Assembly: GCA_900239685.1 (NCBI GenBank)
Contig: OENT01000703.1
Coordinates: 1 to 64,000, forward strand
Reading direction: 5' to 3'
Origin: Rotaria macrura
Lineage: Eukaryota; Rotifera; Eurotatoria; Philodinida; Philodinidae
Length of the DNA: 64,000 nt
This document shows positions 35,985-47,542 of this stretch, piece by piece. Below the pieces are notes generated by a model, which did not search any database, was not told the DNA's origin, and saw nothing but the letters and a program-made list of their open reading frames with translations. A program made the position numbers and the translations under genes. How positions within the stretch are numbered: position 1 is the first letter of the stretch; the number at the start of each line of letters is the position of its first letter.

Positions 35985-38238
35985 CTTATTCTTAAACAAC
36001 AGAACAAATGCATACTTTTCTTCTTTGCTTTTTCGATGCTAAAAAATGTAATAAAAAGACATGAATTTCGCTTAATAAATTTGTCCATTTAGTCAACATA
36101 ATCAGGCTCGTGCAGAATTCAGACTAATCGCATCAGTTCCAAAGAGTGAGAACTACTGATGCCGAAGCATGATATACATCCTATTTATTTGAGATTCTTC
36201 ATCTTTATTCTTCTACTACGTGTAGAACAACTTTTCGGCAAATCCGCATCGAGTCGTATGAATCAGAACAATAAGTATTGTTCGCATCATTTATAGCTAT
36301 CATCTAGAACGGTAGACAATGTATCGATGAATAGAATGTTTTCACCAGCTCTTACCAGAATATAATTTTTCGATCTCAAGAACCAATGAAATCTTCATTT
36401 TCTTTTCTCTGAATTTTGATGCAACTAACGTTTGCTCTTAGTATATAGATTTAAATTGTTTTTATTCCACAATGAAGATAAAGCGTATTTCGAAAAATAT
36501 ACAAAAGATGATGTAACAATTTTCTGATGTTTCAAAATTCGCTTGAATTAATATAATTATTTTCTCGTACATATCCCTACCTCTCAACATTTCTCATGAA
36601 GTGGTTGCATCCGCATGCAGTACAGCGAGAGACAGTCAATATATTTTTCTATCGTAATAAACAGAAATTATTTTGACTTAAAACAATCAAGTCGATCAAC
36701 TAAGAGAAAGATGAGAGATTTTAAAACAATAGTAGTGCAACTTTTTCTTCTTGACGACACGTTACGAATAAAATCATTTTGGTCTGTTCGCTTATGGGAA
36801 GATTCCACAAATTTATTTTGAAATATTTTCCTTCTGATAAAGTGGCGCAATAGCTCAGGTGGAAATAAACGGCACAAAAACAACGTAAAGCGTTAAAACA
36901 CGGTGAAAAGTAATGTCGTTTTATGTTGGTTTTTAGCTGTTTTCGATGGCCTTTCTGATGATCAGAATGATTCTTCTCGTTAAGTAACGGTTTCTTAGTT
37001 TTAGATTATCTGTTATGATTTAATTGCGTAGTAAATATTATTATTTTCAAATGTAGTTACTTTTTGTATTGAGATCGATTTTAATGATTAATTAAAGAGT
37101 AAGCATGAATTGAAACAACTCTGGATGCCTTGTTCTATTTGAGGTCTCAAGAATTTTATTCTGCTTCAGTTTCGATGATACGTGTTTCGGCGGAGCTATG
37201 CATAAGAAAAAAAGATTGGAACTTTCAGTGAGGCTGAACATTCGAAATGATTCTTTGTGTGTTTTTGTGGAATCTGAAGGCGATCAGTGTGACAGTAATA
37301 ACCCCTTATGTATAAAAACATGATAAACGACATTTTATACGATCGTTGACAATCATTTGAAGTGATTTTATTCACGTCACATTTCGTCATGTCCAATCCA
37401 ACCATGTGCAGTCATAATTCTGACGTCAAGTAATAAAGTGCAATACGTGTATTATTTGCCATGTATACAGCGATCGGGCTATTAGGTGCAATGATACAAT
37501 CTAATCGTAGTTTATACCGATTTTTGAACAATCAAGTGATTTACTCAATTAAATTTGAAGCGTGTAATTTAAAGATTACAAAAAATTGAGCGGAAGTATA
37601 AAAAATGACTATAAAAATCGATTTTGGATCTCACCTTGTATTATTTTAATGAATCATAACAAGATGGGAATTGAATCCGTTTACTACTTCATGATTAGTG
37701 TTAATAGAAATTTAAAAACTTTTAGCCCCGAGGCATTGCAACCATTTACGTGACATTTTATAAATCATAGATTGAATGCAGCTAGTCATGTAAAAAAGTG
37801 ATTTCAAAAGTCGATTACAAATTGAGTTGACTCAATAGTTTTCGCAATAAAAATCATAAAAAAATCAGTGTTTAATCGACTTTGACCTTTCTAAAAATTT
37901 TTTTTTCTCATATTTTTTTACATTCGTATTGTGGTAAAATTCATCCTGGACATAAAAACGTGTGATACACAAGAGTAATTAATGCTTTTAATAAATGCAC
38001 AATATTGGCGTAATGATGAGGAAACTTGTGACACTAATAATTATGAATCATTATTGTTAATTGTAGGCAAACTATGATTCGTGAATCGTTCTTCTTTTTA
38101 TGGCGTACAATAATTACCATATCAATGTGTAGTGATGTAAAGAAGGAATGCTTTCTTTCCTTCATCTGTGATTTTTAAATAAAATGTGTAACGATCAGAA
38201 AAAAATTATCATCTATTCAAAAAACAGAAAACAAAAAC
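35985..38238. other. Intergenic, no gene recognised
   Basis: No supported gene. Overlapping short frames on both strands near 36615..36883 have no motif. Confidence 0.45.
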
Positions 38239-38877
38239 ATGGAGATCAACGGTTTCAAATCGTTACCTTCCCATTTTGGTCAATTGACTGAGAGTATTTT
38301 TCATGAATATTCCATATATACACTAAATATTCCGTCACATGTAGTCGACCAATATCTTCCAGATAAACTTCATGCTTTTGCATCAGTTACACTAAAAAAT
38401 TTAATGAAACACTATTTTTTTTATTCGAAACCAATTATATTAGGATCTCGAGCTCAATTGAGTTCTACTGTTGAACCAATATCTGATACGATTGCACTTC
38501 GAGAATTTCTAGAACATCTATTGTCAAACAATGATTCAAAATTACGTTACAATTTTGTCATAACTGGCAATCGCTTTATATTATCTCGAATTCCTCGCAT
38601 TCGTCATGTATCGTATCATATTCTTTGTAAACATATAACTTTATGTAATCGTTCAACAGATGTTAGATTTGCGGGTGAAATATGGCGTGATGATAATGGT
38701 CATTTTCGATTGAATAACAATTCTGGTACATATCAACCGGCAGACTGTTTAATAAATCAAATTATCAATTTTTTCAAATATATGACATCAGAAGTACATT
38801 TTCAAGGCATTACTTATCGAATAAGTGCTCTACCGTCTACTAAACGGCGAATTATCAGCAAAGTTAAGAAAAAATAA
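38239..38877 (+). CDS. Unrecognised 212-residue protein
   Basis: An intronless ATG frame of 212 codons, much longer than expected by chance in this AT-rich sequence. Its codon use resembles the other genes here. I do not recognise the family with confidence. The N-terminal half is mixed alpha/beta without a signal peptide or membrane helix. The central part has NFVITGNRFILSRIPRIRHV. A distinctive segment, FAGEIWRDDNGHFRLNNNSG followed by TYQPAD, is at about residues 143-169. The C-terminus is strongly basic (RRIISKVKKK). The AGE-I...NNxSGTYxP pattern loosely recalls a motif in bacterial and protist proteins of unknown role. It is probably cytosolic or nuclear. No neighbour suggests a function. 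Confidence 0.65.
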   Translation: MEINGFKSLPSHFGQLTESIFHEYSIYTLNIPSHVVDQYLPDKLHAFASVTLKNLMKHYFFYSKPIILGSRAQLSSTVEPISDTIALREFLEHLLSNNDSKLRYNFVITGNRFILSRIPRIRHVSYHILCKHITLCNRSTDVRFAGEIWRDDNGHFRLNNNSGTYQPADCLINQIINFFKYMTSEVHFQGITYRISALPSTKRRIISKVKKK

Positions 38878-39087
38878 CCCCAAAAAATATATGATCAACA
38901 TATCGGTCAGACTTGAATTCAATAGAACTATTGATTGATGTTTTTCACTTCGATCTGCTGAAAATCAATTTATCTTTGAGTAATAAACAGTGAACAACTG
39001 GCTATTTCAGACAAAAACAAACATTGTAACTTTTGCTTTCTTTTAATATTATCGTTTCGCTAGCATGTCTTGTGGTAGTATTTACAT

Positions 39088-39630
39088 GGGTAGGTATTTT
39101 TCTGATCACTAAAATAGATACAAATGATCATCAAATAATTAGTGTTTTGATCACCAAAAGTGATCAAAACAGGTGCAAATCAGAGTGAAAGAGTTAAGAT
39201 AATGTTGAAAATGAGTGTGAGGGTAACGGTGTGGATGAGGATGTATTTCTTGATGAAGAATATATGAATGTTGTATAAAAAAATTAAAGATTAGGATGAA
39301 GTCGTTTTTTCGGTTGTGCAAAATCGAATAAATCAGCACCTTTTCAATCTGATTGAATTTCGACTTTGTCAATAGCTTTTTTTCTAATTTATCTTGTTTA
39401 TACAGTCTCATGAGTTATTATCCATCGTTAGTAAAAAAAATAATCGGTTCCACTCTGAATTTTTAACTTTTCTTGACATGGGATGCTCACAGTGGCACCA
39501 TGGCACTTCAATTTACTTACATCTTAATTAATTTGGTGATCGAAACACTAATTATTTGGTGATCATTTCGTAACAAACTCATTTTGGTGATCAATTGAAT
39601 CTTTTTTGGTAATCAAAAGTATATTTCCCC
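39088..39630. mobile_element. Foldback DNA element with TGATCACCAAA subrepeats (element D)
   Basis: The arms at about 39088..39170 and 39530..39630 are inverted and built from units of the TGATCACCAAA type separated by variable spacers, including a shared CAAATAATTAGTGTTT. The outer 22 bases begin GGG at both ends and align without gaps (GGGTAGGTATTTTTCTGATC against GGGGAAATATACTTTTGATT). An exact 9-base direct repeat, TATTTACAT, flanks it at 39079..39087 and 39631..39639. That length fits Mutator-type transposition. The 543-base element has no transposase. A frame of 86 codons (39151..39411, -) starting MRLYKQDKLEKKLL fills the core and runs into the left arm. Confidence 0.85.
39151..39411 (-). 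CDS. Possible small protein inside foldback element D
   Basis: An 86-codon ATG frame. The first 35 residues are Lys-rich, as in the small frames of elements A, C and E; the rest is hydrophobic, then His/Pro-rich. It overlaps the left arm. No YDKI motif is present. It may be a chance frame and is recorded only because of its position in the element. Confidence 0.25.
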   Translation of the reverse strand: MRLYKQDKLEKKLLTKSKFNQIEKVLIYSILHNRKNDFILIFNFFIQHSYILHQEIHPHPHRYPHTHFQHYLNSFTLICTCFDHFW

Positions 39631-40348
39631 TATTTACATAGTATCTGATTTTGTCTAATTGTAATTAAGTCCACATAGAATAACATATTTTGTAGGAAAG
39701 AAAGATCAATCATCACCATTTCTTCATTTATCGACCGATAAACACATCAGTAATATATACCATCATTGTATTCATGTAATATGCGCACAAGAAAACCGAC
39801 TTGTTTACGACATTTTTGTGTTAAGTGCAATGTACCTTTCTCGAGTATGCTGGATGCATCATATTCTTTCACAATTTAAGGTGACTTTGAAGTTTGACTC
39901 AATGTGTTCTACGAATTCTTCATCCTTTCCTAATAATATTCAAAACCAGTGAACCTTCATGCTTGCTTGGCCAGAACTCATTTGATATCGATGATGAATT
40001 GATTAGTCGTTTTTCTCTTCACAAATACATATTTAAAAACATAACGTATCAAATAATATTGACCCGATTGATTGCGTAGACTCTATATGCAATAACAATA
40101 GCGTGTATCACCAATTAAACAACCGAACAGTATACAGTCAACTTGTGATGTATTTCATTTTAATGTTTAGAGTCGAGTGATTAAAATATTTTCTTGTTGC
40201 GATGCTGTAAAAACAGAATAATCTCTAGGTGGCACGCACAGATGTAGAAAAACTTGAACGGCGACGTAAATATGGCTGTTGTTTCTCACACGTGCATCGA
40301 TAATATAAATAAAAACATGAATTTAGTTATAAGAATAATATTCTACTC

Positions 40349-41153
40349 GATTTAGTAGATAAATGTCGAAAATAAAATATCGACAAGTAAAAATGCCGAC
40401 AACCAAACGTCGACAAAAACAAATGTCGACAGATGAAATGTCGACAAAAACAAATGTCGACAGATAAAATGTCGACAGGTAAAATGCCGACGTGTAAAAA
40501 AATGTCGAAAATTCTATCATGATATAGGAAACTCGCGTACCATATACTGTCATCTATTTTTTTTCTGTTTGGGCATTTCCTTTATGCGTGTTGGCCTGGA
40601 CATAACTAAATACGAATATAAACAACAGTTAATTCATGGCAATTCTGGCAAGTTAAAAAAGGCGTCAAAGAAAACATGCACCATGCAGGGTAAACTTAAA
40701 GAACTTCGAAGGAGATATGAGGAACAAACGATTAAACTGAATGAATATCACAACGAATTATCAAAGCTTATTAGCACAAAATGAAAATTATACGATTGTG
40801 TTGGTACATGCCTTATACCTTGAATCTATGACTCTAGCTGTTCGTTGTCACTCATACGCATTTTTATTTTATTTTTCATTGATATATATTCGAATTTTAC
40901 CTAATAAACCATAAATTAATTTTATTCATGCTCCATTTTTATTTTTTTATCATCAACTTCTTTCCTTTGTATTTCATGATGTCGACGTTTTACATTGTCG
41001 GCATCAAGTGTGTCGACGTTTTACATTGTCGACATTTTTTTTCTGTCGACATTTGACTTTCGACATTTTTTTTCTGTCGACATTTGACTTTCGACATTTT
41101 TTTGTCGACATTTACTTGTCGACATTTTACCGTCGACGTTTGGCTACTTTCCC
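40349..41153. mobile_element. Foldback DNA element with GTCGACA subrepeats (element E)
   Basis: The arms at 40349 to about 40510 and about 40978 to 41153 are inverted tandem arrays of AAATGTCGACA-type units of about 16-18 bases. Terminal 20-mers GATTTAGTAGATAAATGTCG and (complement) GGGAAAGTAGCCAAACGTCG align without gaps. An exact 8-base direct repeat, TTCTACTC, lies at 40341..40348 and 41154..41161. The arm unit resembles that of the MULE element at 11704..13961, so it could be a non-autonomous partner. The core of about 470 bases carries a small plus-strand frame. Confidence 0.87.
40584..40784 (+). CDS. Small coiled-coil-like protein inside foldback element E
   Basis: A 66-codon ATG frame in the core between the arms. 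After a short N-terminus (MRVGLDITKYEYKQQ) comes a Lys-rich segment and then a charged helix, KLKELRRRYEEQTIKLNEYH, with hydrophobic residues spaced as in a short coiled coil. No known domain, signal peptide or membrane segment. It is of similar size and composition to the core frames of elements A and C, but without their YDKI motif. It may be an element product or a remnant. A TTG 15 bases upstream extends the frame but is unlikely as a start. Confidence 0.4.
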   Translation: MRVGLDITKYEYKQQLIHGNSGKLKKASKKTCTMQGKLKELRRRYEEQTIKLNEYHNELSKLISTK

Positions 41154-41161
41154 TTCTACTC

Positions 41162-44100
41162 ATGGACTTGAGTAAACAGTCAATGATTTTTCATTAATCA
41201 TTCGTACTTGTTTTAACCACCAAAAAAGTTTCGTACTGTGAATAAATAACAAATGAGAGTTTAAGCAGTCATATTAAATAAGAAATACGGACTCCAACTA
41301 TTTTATACATGTTCATCACTAACTATAATGTAAACAGTCGTAGGATTTGTCTTCGTCTATGGATACTGTAACAATCTTTACTTACACATTCTGCTGTTTG
41401 TTACCCATGCTTTTAGTTTAAAGATATGAAATGAAATCAAAATTAAAAATATCATCTTAAAAGATATTTTTAATTTTTGAAATAGATTTTCTAGATTACA
41501 ATAGCTTCTTAGGCTCTATACTTTCACGAATACACATTATACTCATCGATCAAAGTTTCTCTTGATTTAGCATCCGTGCCATCGATTGGTGATAAAATCA
41601 ATGATCCCACATCCATTGACGTAAAACGTCGCTCTTTCGAATATATGGGCTTCATTAACTTTTATCAATAAAGTTGGTATAAATATTTTTTCTAATTAAT
41701 TACGAGTCCAGTGAAGAAAGATGTATGGTGATTATTGAACGAACTTGTTCGTGGTCGCTGCCCAATTCATCTCATCTTAATTGACTCTTAACTCATTCCT
41801 TTCAAAAATTATCACTATCCCAGTTCGCTCCCTTCTTAACTGGTTCCTAATTATTTAGAATGCCGTGATTAGATGCATCTAGTTAATGCTCAGTATACTA
41901 ATCACAGTAAGTTATATTTCGTTGATCTTCTGTAGTTCAATCATTAGGTGTCGAACATTTCTTACCAGAGAACAAAACCGACGAAAACTTTGTACGCACT
42001 GGGAAAAGAAGAAAAGTTAGTGACAATAGTGATGCTCAATTGGTCTGGTTGCTCGAATAGCACACAAACGGAGAAATATCTTGTTGAAAATTATTAATTA
42101 GTTATGGAAACGCTGTGAAAATAAAACTGGTCAAGAAATAGAAGAATACATATAGTATAGTAGCTTTAATGAGTTCTTATTTTTCTTTGATAATAAATAT
42201 TTCTTTCGCTATAGCATAATATATTAATTGATAGACAATTAGGAACGAATAGGAAGTAAACCCTTGTTGACACATCATATTCATTGCTCAAAGTCATATC
42301 TTCATAATATTAGCCGATTTTAAATGTTATCATTTTAAGTTGCTCGCTGTAAAATGACAGTTTTTGCTATACTTTTCAAGCATTTTTGAAAGTAAATAGT
42401 GACCTCGTTTTGAATACATTTTCATCTGTGAATATGAACTATTCTCATTTATTTTGATCACTTTCTGTACAAAGCAGGACTTCACTTGGGTTGGAACAAA
42501 CGAATTCAATCCAATAGGTCCCGCAGTTGATAAAGGTCACTTACTTCTTATAAGGAAAGCAAAACCGTTTGAATTCAAAGTTTTTCTTAATTTATCAAGT
42601 AGATTGATACTGAGACTTGTGCCGTTTTTAATGTGGCAATAAAGAAAAGATTTGTGAACTAAATTATGGGAAAACTTTAACATATACTTATGTTACACAA
42701 ATCTGGTTAGTTTTGCTGGTAAACCATCGATTTCAATTGATACCGTGGTTCTCCTAGGCGAGAATCTCTTAATATATTCCCCGAAACCATTCTAGGGGAT
42801 TCACGACAGCGATTCCCTAGTGAGTATAACAGGAGTGATTGATTTCTCAGAAAAATCCAGAAATCCTGAAAAACCTTGACAGGCATCACAAAATGAGTTT
42901 AGAGATTTGTAAAGAGATACATTAAAATCTGCCCTAAACTTCACTTATTTACTTTTTCACAATATTTTTTAAACACTTATTATGAGTCAAAATTCATCTT
43001 TTTGGAAAAGTTTACCATTTTTTTAAAACGTTTTTCTAGCTAATCAGTTCAGCAGGCCTTATCTTAGCGAATGAGTTCCGACGATCGAATCTTAACTCAC
43101 GTCCCTAAGAGCAGTTATCAGTGAGAGAACTTAGGTAGAAGTCCCAATGATATCTATCACTTACAGAAAACAAATATTTTAAAAACAAATTGTTATTTCT
43201 TTTGAAACTTGATTTTCTTGTATACTCTGATAGGGAAGGAAGAAAACGGTAAGTGTATACCTGCACTCCTTCATAAATTCCTCAGGATTTTTTCTTTCTG
43301 CAGCACGATCTAAACTTCGGGATTCACTAGGGATTTTTATGGGAGGCCCCTGCGACTCCCTGAAATTTGGAATTAACCAGTTTTTCAAGGACTCCCATGG
43401 ATTTGTTAAGTAAGTCTCGACTAGGGATGTTGTTGTAAATCTAAGTTTCGAATATTCATTGTTTTTTAGATTAATTTATTACTATTAATATTCTCCTGAA
43501 TTTTTTTTATGCATATTTATTTTCGGTTGAAATAAAAGTTAGCTTCAATGCAAAAAAACTGCTAAATTTAAATATGAATATTAACGAAACAAAAAATCAA
43601 ATGGTGTCAGGTGATCATAACAGATGTATATTTTACTGCGATTTGCCGCTAGAACCACGTTTTTTTTCCAGTTTTCATCACATGGGTATAAAATAAAATA
43701 CATCAAGCAGTCAAACAGTTCTGTCGCTTTAAAACTTTTGTCAAAAGAAAAATATCTTGCTAATATTGTTAAAATAAATATTTGAATTAATCAAATTATA
43801 CTCAATAGGAAATTTTCATTCCATGAATCCATTTCTGAAATGTCTCTTTAAACTCATGAATCGGTTTCTGAATGAGCTCCTTGGTTAATGCTGCAACTAA
43901 ATTTTTTTATGTGCATAAATATCAATGTTACAATTGAGAAAACTGAATAACCAAGAATTTAAAAGAGAGAAGTCAATCGTGCATAGTGGAGGAACCATAA
44001 CTCAAAACTGTTCTCTAAGCGATTGTTAAGATTGAGAAAAATATATTACATTTGTGTTGTTGGATTTTTTGTAACTGAAATTTCTGCTATCTTTTGATTT

Positions 44101-45912
44101 GTATCTTCAAGTATTCATTTCTGTAGTTGATGAATTAAGTCGTTCTAAAATATTAGTTAAATAATTAACAGTAATAGATAGATCAGCATACACTAGATCT
44201 TTAATAAAATAGACATTTTATTGAGTAGTGACAATCATTAACGATCATTTCGAGAATCATTTTCTCATGACTATTTCTCGTTTTCAAAATCGAAGAATTA
44301 ACGAGCATCTGTACGATGTAAAACAAAACTTTATCATCGTTTGTATTGAATTCATCATGAATAAAACTAGGCCCAATAACAGCCGGAGTTTGAAATATGT
44401 GAGTATGTGTTGTTGTTTCGTCTGAAAACAGAGGTGAATAAACAGTTGATTAGGAATTCATTTTAAAATTTATTCATGAAATTAGCTATTAATCGCTCAA
44501 TACATAATAAATATCAGTTTTAGATTAAGCCAATTTTAAGAAGTAAAACAACGAGGGTAAGATTTTGGAGTATTCAATGTACTATTACATATCGATAGTT
44601 TCAATCGAGCATTAAATGTTTTGGTGATTTTTATTCCGTAGAAAGTGTTTGAGAAAAGAGACCTTGCACGAAATGGAATATTTTGCTTCGTTCCATTTCA
44701 CAAGAAACCCTGGTACAAAGTTTCATGCGAGCATTAGAAACTCCAGTTTTCAATTAGCTAAAGTAAACAATCGGATTCTATTGAAAACATATAAATGAAG
44801 TGCTCTTCTTAGGATAGTAACAAAATTATGGGCACAACAATTTTCGGGCGATACGCATCGACGAAGATAGTCGACATGACGAAAACGTTCGCAACTTAAA
44901 ATAGACCAGATACCTTATCTTAGAACATTTTTGAGTAAGCATATGACCAGTCATTTATTGAAAAGTCTGGAAAATACTTACGATGAGTTGTAGATTCAAT
45001 GGAAGTCATGAATTTTTGGCTCATGCTACAATTTGTTTCCTACTATTCTGAATAGATTTTTCTCGATTGATGGTAAGAACAAAGTGGAAACAATTATTTT
45101 TACGTCTTAGGGTTAGGCAGTATGTGAGCATTGAATGAATCCTTTGTCATCTTATCAGCCCTGTCAAAATTTTATACTTGGATTTCACTTTTATCTGTTA
45201 ATATTACTTCAAATGAGCTCCTTTGATTTGAGCGAGCTTGTTTAGGCTTGTCGAAATTTAACATCATTGAAGAAAAAAGAAAAACTTCATGAATACAATT
45301 GTACCAGATGTGGCTCTTCTCATGCGATTTCCTTTCATATATCTACCGTTGATGTTATAATATGTCCGGGGGCATCATCAAACTTAATAATCATGCAGCG
45401 CATTAAATTTATGATTGAAATTCATGTTTGTTCGAATACTGTTGGATAAAGCAATCGAGCAGCAAAACTCAGATGAAACAAAAGTTTTTCTTCTAGAACA
45501 GTTGCTATTCAATAGTAATGTTTTTTTTTTGAATAAAATATTTTTCGATCTGACTCCGATTGAAAAATTTCGATCATATTTTAATTCATTTTCACTATAG
45601 TGAATGTGTAAATTACATCACAAGGTTCATTGGCCTAGCCTACATGCATATGATAATGAATTTTTTATGTTCGAATCATAGAAAACTAAACATATCTACA
45701 TGCATCTACTGATACTATGTGAAAGAGTGGATTTGAGCAAGCTAGATAAAGATAATCGTTTGTAGATATACTGAACGTAAGTCCTACTCGAATGCTGTGA
45801 ATTTCGACGAGCGAAATAATTTATTTCGATAAATAAGAAAAATCAAACGTCAATCAGCTTGATCCATATATATATTATCGCTTTGAAAGAAAAGCAAGGT
45901 TCATATTAACGA
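41162..45912. other. Long gene-poor interval
   Basis: No supported gene in 4.7 kb. A possible diverged inverted-repeat unit at 42704..43380 is listed separately. Short frames at 44228..44425 and 45267..45600 have no recognisable motif. Confidence 0.45.
42704..43380. repeat. Possible diverged inverted-repeat element
   Basis: CTGGTTA begins the left side and its complement TAACCAG ends the right side. Inverted phrases such as TTCCCTAGTGAGT (left) and CACTAGGGAT (right) recur in between, in locally GC-richer sequence. No clear target duplication, and the arms align poorly, so this is tentative. Confidence 0.3.
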
Positions 45913-47542
45913 TTAGTTTCGATCGTAGAAAACATTTAACTTAATATTATCGATGAGACACATCGCTAATCGATCGAAAACAAATGTATGAACTTGTAAT
46001 CGAAGAATACGAGTATTCGATGGAAGCTTTCCACTTGTACTATACCACATTTCAGGCTCGTGGTTTGTTGAAAATACTAAAAGTTTTATAAAAAATAATT
46101 AAATGCACTTTGCATCCATCATTGAAAAAATACCTACCTAGAATAGCTTTGTTCAAAACTAAGTTATCCTTGAGAAAGTATAAATAAATAGTAGCATTAC
46201 TTGTTTGTTGACCATAACAACCCATGTATGCTGATAGATTGTAAGCCGCTAGCCCGCTATCGATTAATACAGAAAACGAATCGACTTTGATGTATTGAAA
46301 TAATTCTGAATCACCAGATGATCTAGCAATAAATGAACAACGGCCTACAACCGATTGATCTAATGTTTGGGAAATATTTTCTATGTAATCTACTTCCACA
46401 AGTGGAAAGAATAGTGCAAACCAACTTGTTTCATTTTTTTCTGAAGTTCGACACTAAAAAATAATATAAAAATTCACAATTATTTTTTCTCATCTCACAG
46501 TTATCTTTTCAGCTACGTTAAATCAATACACATTTTCTAGTCTATTTTGACTAATCCGATTAAGAAGCTATTTATCTCAATAAAGGCATTGTCAGAGAGA
46601 AAAAAATGATGAATGACACACCAATTCTTCTGCTCCACCATCTATGAGAAGATCTGATTGATCGATGTCATCGAAGGATCCATCAGGCCAACGTGCATTT
46701 TGAAGAATCACGAAATGATGTAATGATTCACTCATATTCCGGATTAATTCTACTGAGATAAAACTGTTGAATAGATCAGCATTGGTTAAATCAAGCTTTC
46801 CATAGATTTCTATACCACCGATCAAGTTCGTGTGCTGAAGATTAGCGCTTCGAAAGCTATTCCCATAGAAGATAAGATCATTCATGATGAGACCAGATGC
46901 ATAAATTTCAGAAAAACTAGTATTAGCGATAGTTGAATCTATTATTTGTCCATTGGACATAAAGGAACCATTGAAGACAGCCGAATCTAATCGACATCGA
47001 TAGAAGTAAATATTTGGTGCATAGACACCAGGTAAATTGAGATACTGGAGTTCAATTGGAGCTATTAGTGAACCAATAAAACTTACATTACTTAGATCTG
47101 CATCATATAAGTTCAATCGTTCATTTTCAGGTATATCATTTCTCAACAGTCGACTATCGTAGAGAAATAGAATAATATCACGTTTTCTATTGGCATCAAT
47201 ATGACGCAGGACAGTCAAAGTTTTAACACGAATATATAGCAAATGCTCTCGATTGTTTCGATTAAATTTGTGATCAAGTAAAATGGCAGATATATCATTT
47301 ATATAATTCTCAAAAGATGATCGAATACTTAATTCTTCAGATTGTTCTTTATCCTGTTGTCTATATTCATGTGCTGCTTGATTTTGCTTTAGACTAAAAA
47401 ATATCGTAAAAATACCGAGAGCAATCGATGGTATGGCAGCAAAAATCATATTCAGTATATTGAAACATGAACATTTTCTTGTTTTTGGTGAATGAACAAT
47501 GATCGGTGATAAAGTTCTCTCGGGAGACAATCGTCGGTTCAT
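45913..47542 (-). CDS. Three-exon membrane protein with pentapeptide-like repeats
   Basis: The exons are 47542..46622, 46453..46138 and 46076..45913. Both introns (46454..46621, 168 bp; 46077..46137, 61 bp) are GT-AG. The joined frame encodes 466 residues with no internal stop. The short frames that run past the donors are unspliced read-through. The N-terminus is cytosol-like and basic (residues 1-30). One membrane helix follows at about 33-51 (FAAIPSIALGIFTIFF), then a charged helical linker. Residues about 140-270 contain loose pentapeptide-like repeats (YDADLSNVSF, LDSAVFNGSF, FRSANLQHTN, LTNADLFNSF), which usually fold as a right-handed beta-helix. The C-terminal third, with TSWFALFFPLVEVDYIEN and several Cys, looks like an extracellular beta-rich domain. 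Similar membrane proteins with such repeats are common in bdelloids as far as I recall. Function unknown. Confidence 0.75.
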
